Positions 57,090-64,000 of a stretch of 64,000 nucleotides of DNA are shown in pieces (the stretch's first letter is position 1; each line of letters begins with the position of its first letter). A program made the position numbers and the translations under genes. This stretch comes from Streblospio benedicti (Eukaryota; Annelida; Polychaeta; Spionida; Spionidae). The DNA is taken from contig CM032661.1 in the NCBI GenBank assembly GCA_019095985.1, positions 29,008,857-29,072,856 of the forward strand, written 5' to 3'. The notes under the pieces were generated by a model. The model was not told the DNA's origin, made no database searches, and saw only the letters and a list, made by a program, of their open reading frames with translations.

Positions 57090-60040
57090 CCCCCACCCAA
57101 GACGACAGCAATCGCTTTACTGATGTTCAAACTCTGAAGAATGAAACAAAATATTTGGGCATCGAGATCGGTTTTATTAAATGTACATTTTCAGTATGCT
57201 GACAAAGCTATGTACATTGTTCTTAATGTTACATACTTAGTATGCTAGATTGACTCGGATCTCTATTATAGAATAAAAACTGCAAACCATTCATTCAAAT
57301 ACTACAATACCAGCACTGCATCATACCGACATAACATTAGTGTTTGATGTACATTTGCATTGTAAAATAGTTGATCACATTCTGTTATATCAATTAATGA
57401 TGCAAAATGATTACATACAAAATTCATGCGGTATACTACATGTAATTATATTGGATGCCACATGTACCATGAAACAGCTAGCTGCCTGTAGACACTTGTG
57501 TATATCAGCAAATTCTGTGAAAGTTCATGACCCGATGATTTGATTAAATATATGTACTTTAAGACATATCAATGAGAATGCATTAGACAGCCACCTGTGC
57601 ATGTTGAACTGTTGCCGATAACCGTCAGTGTCTGAATACATCCAGACTCATTGTATTGCACTAAATTACCTACTCATACATTTTATGTAAACATTGTGCA
57701 AGAAGTGGAAATGTTACACAATCATTATGTTTTATGTCATAACCTATAACCAAAATTGCTGCAACCATGTGGAACAACCCAAACAACCTGCGGTGTGTGA
57801 TGTATTGTGTCATAAAGTGGTGATTTTGCAATGGCGAACATAATATGTACTGTAATTGACTCTAAAACCTCAGTGTCTATGACAGCTTCTCTCATGCCAG
57901 AGTCAAACATTCCTGATAATTGAAACCAAATGATCTACCCTGCTATTATGTATGATTGCCGGCCATTAAAATTGGTAGCTGACAGACAGAGACTGAAGTG
58001 ATTATTTTTAATTGATTTTTAATTCATCACAGGCAAATTAATAACACAAATAAGTGAATAAAAATTATAGATCGGTAAAAATCATAGTTAGTGTAAAATT
58101 AAATAGAGATATTCATATGTAATGAAAATGAAAAACGCCCCCAGTGAAGGCAAACCACTGTTTTATACTTGGAAAAACACTCGAATGCCACTGTCTATAT
58201 ATTAGCAAAGATATTATAGAACAAGCTTGTTCTATTAGAATATCTTTGATATTAGCTAAAATCAATATTCATATTTCAACAGCTAACAGCACCAGGCTAG
58301 ACTAATGTTGCTGCCTTATGATATTGATTTTTCCATGCTGGCTAAAAAGTATTGAATACTAGTAAAATAGACCTAATCATGGGCCCAAATGGGCCCAAAT
58401 ATGGACCGTTTGGCCCATGTGAAATAGGGTTCCTGTGTTCACCATTTCCAACCGACATGCCAAATTTGAGCATCCAAGCTCAAACGATGCGACCTGTAAA
58501 GGGGTAACGAACCAATCAGACGGACGGACGGAGTGACGGTCTGACGCAATTAATTGAGTACTAGCCAGTATATAAAACGCTGGGGAAAAAGTAAACCATG
58601 TGACAAACATGGAGCGCTAAAGAGATATCTATTTAAAAATGGAGAGTCTTATTTCCATAGAAGACATCGAAGACATAGAAACATGGAAAAAACTGACTAT
58701 AAATTATAAGGGAATGGGACGTAATGATTACATTAATAGTGATACGTGTCTCTATCTCCTTTATTGGTTATTGTGTTGGACGTGCTATGAATAAGTCATT
58801 ATGCCAGGTTGGCACCTGTGTAAAAATGGCAACTGGATTATCTGGTGTATCCAGCTGGTCGTACCAGCTTTTGTCATTCAATATTAGATTTGGAAGATCT
58901 ACACAGCTCGGGTTGAAGAGTGAACACACGATAGTGGTTGGGGAATATTTAGGTTTGCAAAACTAACTGGTTTTACAGTACTTCTACAAAAGAATGTCCG
59001 CGCACGTTAATGAAGAACAAATGTATAAGCGTGGATATACAGAGAGCAGAATGTACATGCCCGGAAAGGTTTGAAGTTTAAATATATGGACCAACCACAA
59101 TCTACAGTAGGAATTGATCCCAATGTATAATTGTAAACCCATGCTATTCTACGCTAAAGCTACCACAACCCCCTAACCCCGTATTCAATAAACAAACCAC
59201 GGCACACATCTCCCACGTAGACCTACTATATCCACGCCCGCTTGCCCATTCTACTCTCTTCGCGCTTACACTCACACAAGGCGTTTGCTCAGCAGGTGGA
59301 GGTAAAAAAGTCTAGTCTGTTAACTCACCCCGTCACCTATTAAGGTAGAGTAGATTTGTAGGGGTTTCACTCTGGCAACCAGCAGGCATTATACGACAAT
59401 GCAATTGGTCTGGTGTAGCAAGTATTCACAATAGGATACGGAGGTTAACATCTTTAAAGGATACACGTCTGTGGATCTAGTCTTATTACGTATTAAACAC
59501 AATTTTCATCAGTTGTGTGAAAGTAACAGTGGGTAGTTCACAATCTTTGATTGCAGATTGCTTTGAGTGCAGAAATAGAGATTAACATTAAACTCGTTGT
59601 ATTTTGGATTGCCACAGTGTAAGCTTCTGTGTTGTTGAAATATTGTATTATTAGTTCTAGCATTGTATTGTTAAAGCAGCTGTGGTAGAAGTGCCCATAT
59701 CAGAACCTTGAGGATAAGGTCATACAGTATACTTTCATTCACTATTAAGCATTTATACTTATATTATAACTGGCCAATTCGACACGAGTGATTTACACGC
59801 ATGATTCATTGTGCAGTGCTCATCTATAGAGAAGAAAAATTGACCAACGCTTTCCATTCTAATAGTATGAGGATTGAGAGACGAATAGTTGACAAAACCA
59901 CCCCATGGGTCATCAACATTTACTCGTACTCCATAGGAAGTAGGCCGCCATATCGCTGTGACACGGTGCAGATGTGATGCAGTTGGAATATTTGAAAGCA
60001 AGTATAGATGGGCACCACTAGGGGTCCGTGAGACGGAGTG
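57090..60040. other. Long non-coding stretch
   Basis: Contains a palindrome at about 58203-58253 centred on TAGAACAAGCTTGTTCTA. A minus-strand frame at 59759-60001 looks somewhat protein-like but has no support. Upstream exons of the GPCR, if any, were not found here. Confidence 0.35.
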
Positions 60041-60043
60041 TAG

Positions 60044-63000
60044 ATGGAGTGTCTCAGCACGCTGGAGATCGCCCTGCTGACCGTCAACATAGCCACCATC
60101 CTGACCACGGTCATACTGCTAGCCTTTGTCATCAAGTACAGGAAACACAAGGTAATTACAGGTATGAGTGAGTGTAAATAACAATCTGCGTGCACGTGTG
60201 CAATGGGTGATCGTGAAGAGAGGGGGCGGGGGGACCAACAAGTGAGCGAATGTCAGATTCTAACATGAATAGATTGTATGGGGTCAACGCCCTATGAACG
60301 TGGTACCTTATTAAAGACCAAGTTTTCAAAAGCAACAGTTGTTCCAGAAACTCGCAGTGAGAGCTCTTTCAAGCTATTTCAGTTTAAAAATGCCATGAGT
60401 GGAAACATCAACTCGGCATAATGAGCTGTGAAATCAATACGCTGATGTCGAGTGACAATCAATACGCGGCATGTAGCTTTATCGCCGCCGCCGCCAGTCG
60501 AGCGGCAGCCGACATATGTATGTAAAGCCCCAGTCACACAGGCTCGAATTGGAGTTTGCGATCATTCAAAGTACGGTAAGACAGGCTGGGGGCGTGTAGT
60601 GTTGTCGCCCAAGCTGTGGTCAGACTGCATTGATATAACGTGGTCCAATGGCATGTAAAAATGACTATGATATAATGGTCGATTCGGTTACAATTAGCAG
60701 AATGTGTGACACTCGCATGGGCATGCAGCGCTGGGTTTGTCTGATGGTTGTTTAGTTTGTGTGTGTATGTGAGTGGCACGTGCTGTATGTAAGCAAGGTG
60801 TTTTGTGTATATTAGATACATTTGCACAGATATATCGAAGAATTCGTGGGAAACGTAGGAATAGGGTCCCGATTTGCTCAACATGCACGTGTAACACATA
60901 CACATCATATGCCTGCAGTTAGCTCCTCACTCCAGCCACCATCAAAATAATCATAAGAATTTCCCCTTTTCCGAGTGTGCGCATTGTAGTTGATCACGTT
61001 GCAGTCTTAGTCCTTTCTCCACTTTGCATCACATAAACAGAAGTCAAATAGAACCAGCTGCAGAGGGCAGGAAGCTGCAAGTGAGGGGGTTCTGCCTTCA
61101 ACCCTTTCCACGAAATCATGAATATTGGCAGATCCAGTTCTTTAAAAGGGTGGGTGTCCATGGGTTTTGCTTGTGCGACTGATACCGGATAAACAAACAC
61201 ATGGGGAGAGGTGGGGTTACGCGGGTGATGTGCTCCCCAGTGCATCTGCCTATGTTGTATTCCATACTGACCACTGACCACACTTTGACAGGTGCTGAAG
61301 GCGTGCACGCCGCCGCTGCTGTACATGAGCGTGCTGGGCGGCCTGCTCAGTCTGCTCGCCTTCCCGCTCATGCTCGCCACGACCACTCCATCTCCGCCGA
61401 ACACCGCCGCCACCGTCCCAGCCCCGCCGGCCTCTCAGCTAGGCACCGGTGTGACTACCCCGGCGGCGGCTCTGCCTCTGTCACGGGACCTCCCAGAGGC
61501 GGGGACGGCATATCCTCCTGGGCTCCCCTCACTCGTCCCCGCCGCGACTCCCGCGGGCACTGCCAGCAGCAGCCAGGTAGTGTGATGCTCCAATACTGCT
61601 GTTTAAAAGCATTAAGACACAGTATAATTATGATAGATACTGCAATGTTGTTTATGCGACGATTACTACATTGCGAACACTATATCACAACATTACATAA
61701 CAATTTCCAATGCGGACATTGTGCAATTGAACAAGATGTTAAAAAGCTGTGATTCACTCTAGATCTATTGCTAAACCAACATTCTGTGCGTGTTGACAGG
61801 CAGTGACGTGGATCCCCGTCCACCCAGCGCCAACCCATGTCAACACTACCACAAATCTCACCGCCCGAGCATCCTCCTCCTCCTCTTCCTCCTCCGATGC
61901 CATCGCAACAGCAGTGGGAGCAGGCGGGGCGTGCACAGATGGTGTCCGGCAGGCCACTGATGAGGCGTCCGCCCTGGGACTGCCCCCAGGTGGTGGGGTG
62001 TGCGTGCTGGCCGGCTGGCTGCAGCACATGGGCTTCACCCTGCTCTACGCCGCTCTCGTGTTCAAGACCTGGAGGTGCGCATTGAAAAAGTTGAGCAGTT
62101 GGCGCACGGTTAATTTAACGTTTGCGTTCTACTATATGGGGAAGGAACAAACCTACTCAGATGCTTCTATCGTCGGTGACAAGTGACGTTTCTGTGGACC
62201 TTCTACCTGCTTGTTATGGACAATAGAATAGAAAAATATGGGTGGTTTTGTTCCTTCTCCATATGATGAATACAAATACCAAGACATCATTACTACATGA
62301 TATGTATTTAGTTTTTTTCTAACGGTAACACAATAATGTCCTTCATTCAGACGTGTTCCTGTGTCGTGTTTAGTATAAGTGCCCAGCAAACCATTATACA
62401 GTAATAGGGATCATTCTGAGAAGTATGTCAGACGTACAATAGGATTTGCATGAAATGAGCCCATTGTTCTTTGTGCATTACTGCAGGGTCCTGATGGCAA
62501 AGAACAAGAGTAGGCCTACTGCACAATGGACCTGCTGGTATAAATGCTGTGCAGTTTGCAGTCTGGAAGGACGCTACATAACTTTTATTATGTTAATTGT
62601 TGAATTGCCCAATGGCTACTAAAGCCCCTTTCACAATTGATCGCAAATAAATGCGACCAAAATGTCGTACGATCTAGTGTGTTCAAGAGGTGGTCGCAGA
62701 AATGGTCGCAAGGAACATGCTTTGACGAGCATTTATCAAGCCCGTCGGCACTGTCCCAAAATTCAGGTGCACAAAGTGTGGGTCGTACAACAGACGCAAA
62801 AGGACGTACGATGGTTGAGCAACGCTCCCATGATGGTTGCAAGTCACCCTGCAACTGTAAAACGTTGTGCGTCACTCCCATGAAATAATATATGTGGATA
62901 CAACGATGTGCACCACTTGCGCGATGTAACGTTTTTAAAATCAATAGATGCGCCTGTCTGCGACCCAAAACTGAATTTTGAACATGTTCGAAATTCACTT

Positions 63001-63913
63001 GCGATCATAAAATCTCCTGCAACAGAAGAGACCTCACGTGCGACTCATGCGATTTGCTCTTGCAATGTATATGCGAACGTGATCGCCAAGTGGTCGCTAA
63101 ATGCTCGCAACGCAATTGTGAAAGGGGCTTAAACTGTGTGACTAACGCAGATTTTTTAAGTATTGTGTGAACTGCAGTAGTTCTGATTTTCTGATTGTTC
63201 TGATTTGATAGTTGCAAAAGAAAATATAGAAAATATATATGTAGGATCCAACAGAGACGGGGTAAAAGAGTTACTATCAGGTCAGAACCAGGATTTTTTA
63301 GAAATCTTGTCTTTCTAGCTTTCCACTGCTGCGTTTGGATCACATAAACACTCAAACGTGTACTGAAGATGTAGTGGGTGTTAATTATAGACATGGATCC
63401 CTACAATGCTGTATAAAATAGAACTATGGTAATTATTCTGACGCAAACTATCACACAGAACCAGGATGAACTATCATATAAGAAAATATTAAGCAGTGAC
63501 ACCTCCTGCCCGGTGATTAATGTCATTGAATGGAAATAGAATTAAGTTCGAGTTAGCAGAAAAATTCCAAGTAAGCACAGTCGGGATAAAGAGATTTGAC
63601 TGTGTTAACAAATTAAACCTTCTTGAGGCTATCCCAGTCAATTTCATACTTACATCATAACTTTATTATTGTAAACCAAGCAGGTGTAATAGTCCATGCA
63701 TATCTACACTTTGTACTTACGTTTCTGGCAGGATCTCGGTGATCGTGTCGTGCCACAAGACGCCGCGGCTGGTGCGTGTGGGCGAGCGCGCCGTGTACCG
63801 CCGAGTGACCGCCGCGCTGACCGCGGTCATTGCCTACCTCGCCGTGTGGACGGCGGTCAGTGGCGGCCGGCCGTGCGGGGGCTTCTCGTGGTGGGAGGCA
63901 GTACTTGTCGGGG
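60044..63913 (+). CDS. Class C GPCR, TM1 to TM4 (partial; continues past the window)
   Basis: Four exons with consistent phases: 60044-60151 (donor GTAATT), 61292-61576, 61800-62074, 63732-63913 (donor GTAGGA). Exon 1 gives TM1 (LTVNIATILTTVILLAFVIK then YRKHK). Exon 2 gives TM2 (VLKACTPPLLYMSVLGG, LLSLLAFPLML) and a Pro/Thr/Ala-rich loop. Exon 3 continues the loop with a Ser run, then TM3 with its conserved Cys (CVLAGWLQHMGFTLLYAAL) and the hallmark VFKTWR. Exon 4 gives the basic second intracellular loop (ISVIVSCHKTPRLVRVGER) and TM4 (TAALTAVIAYLAVWTAVSGG). The KTWR end of TM3 is characteristic of GABA-B- and GPR158/GPR179-like class C receptors; I cannot choose between them without the ectodomain. 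The ATG at 60044 is preceded by an in-frame TAG, so either it starts the protein or gtgtag is the acceptor of a TM1 exon whose ectodomain exons lie upstream. Exons are strongly GC-rich. Confidence 0.85.
62623..63129. repeat. 507-bp MITE with TAA target duplication, in GPCR intron 3
   Basis: Perfect 17-bp inverted ends AGCCCCTTTCACAATTG, flanked on both sides by TAA. Three-base TWA targets are typical of PIF/Harbinger elements. No coding capacity; the interior has many GCGACC/GGTCGC motifs. Confidence 0.8.
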
Positions 63914-64000
63914 GTAGGACATGCTGTATTCTTGATTATGTTGAATGTTTTATTGTATCTCAATAGCTTGCCTGTCGACGTTGGGCTGGACAATTGCGCT

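Noticed and set aside
59759-60001. Minus-strand frame with WGGFVNYSSLNPHTIRM-like sequence
   Set aside because: Looks faintly protein-like and has an acceptor-like cacag, but no donor, family or neighbouring exon supports it, and it lies next to the opposite-strand GPCR exon.

Overview
This window is animal nuclear DNA, most likely from a marine invertebrate (lophotrochozoan or invertebrate deuterostome; I cannot tell which). The signs are small GC-rich coding exons with GT-AG splice sites in long AT-rich non-coding DNA, many microsatellites, a Penelope-type GIY-YIG fragment, tRNA-derived SINEs, numerous fold-back and MITE-like elements, and animal extracellular domains (LRR, EGF, sushi, a class C GPCR). 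A 100-N scaffold gap lies at 11330-11429. There is no bacterial operon structure and no CRISPR array.

Layout: 9-494 is the Lys-rich end of an unidentified gene. 1040-1790 is a Penelope-like fragment. Two minus-strand coding-like pieces lie at 1874-2095 and 3188-3367, the second resembling the end of a GPI-anchored Ly6/uPAR-type protein. 11430-11544 is a fragment of a repeat-type protein family cut by the gap. 12683-18943 (minus) is an eight-exon secreted leucine-rich-repeat gene that can be reconstructed with consistent splice phases. 19-25 kb is repeat-rich. 25895-26485 is a one-exon membrane protein with two PY-like motifs. 27-34 kb holds microsatellites, including three CAG/CTG arrays. 30-46 kb has several weak candidate exons; the best are a terminal exon at 34052-34116 (minus) and a possible two-TM channel-subunit-like terminal exon at 37089-37243 (minus). 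47.5-51.8 kb is a cluster of mobile elements: a fold-back element carrying a SINE, a 93-bp tandem repeat, and a broken tyrosine-recombinase-type retroelement fossil. 52602-55958 is an intact single-exon gene of 1118 residues with two hemopexin-like propellers, two EGF, five sushi domains, a C-terminal Cys-containing domain and a probable GPI signal. 60044-63913 holds four exons of a class C GPCR (TM1-TM4) that runs off the right edge.

The most interesting items are the single-exon hemopexin/EGF/sushi surface protein, the GPCR with a long low-complexity first extracellular loop, and several nested or paired transposable elements whose insertion history can be read directly. Nothing shows that the genes here work in one pathway. 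Most encode secreted or membrane proteins, but they look like independent loci.
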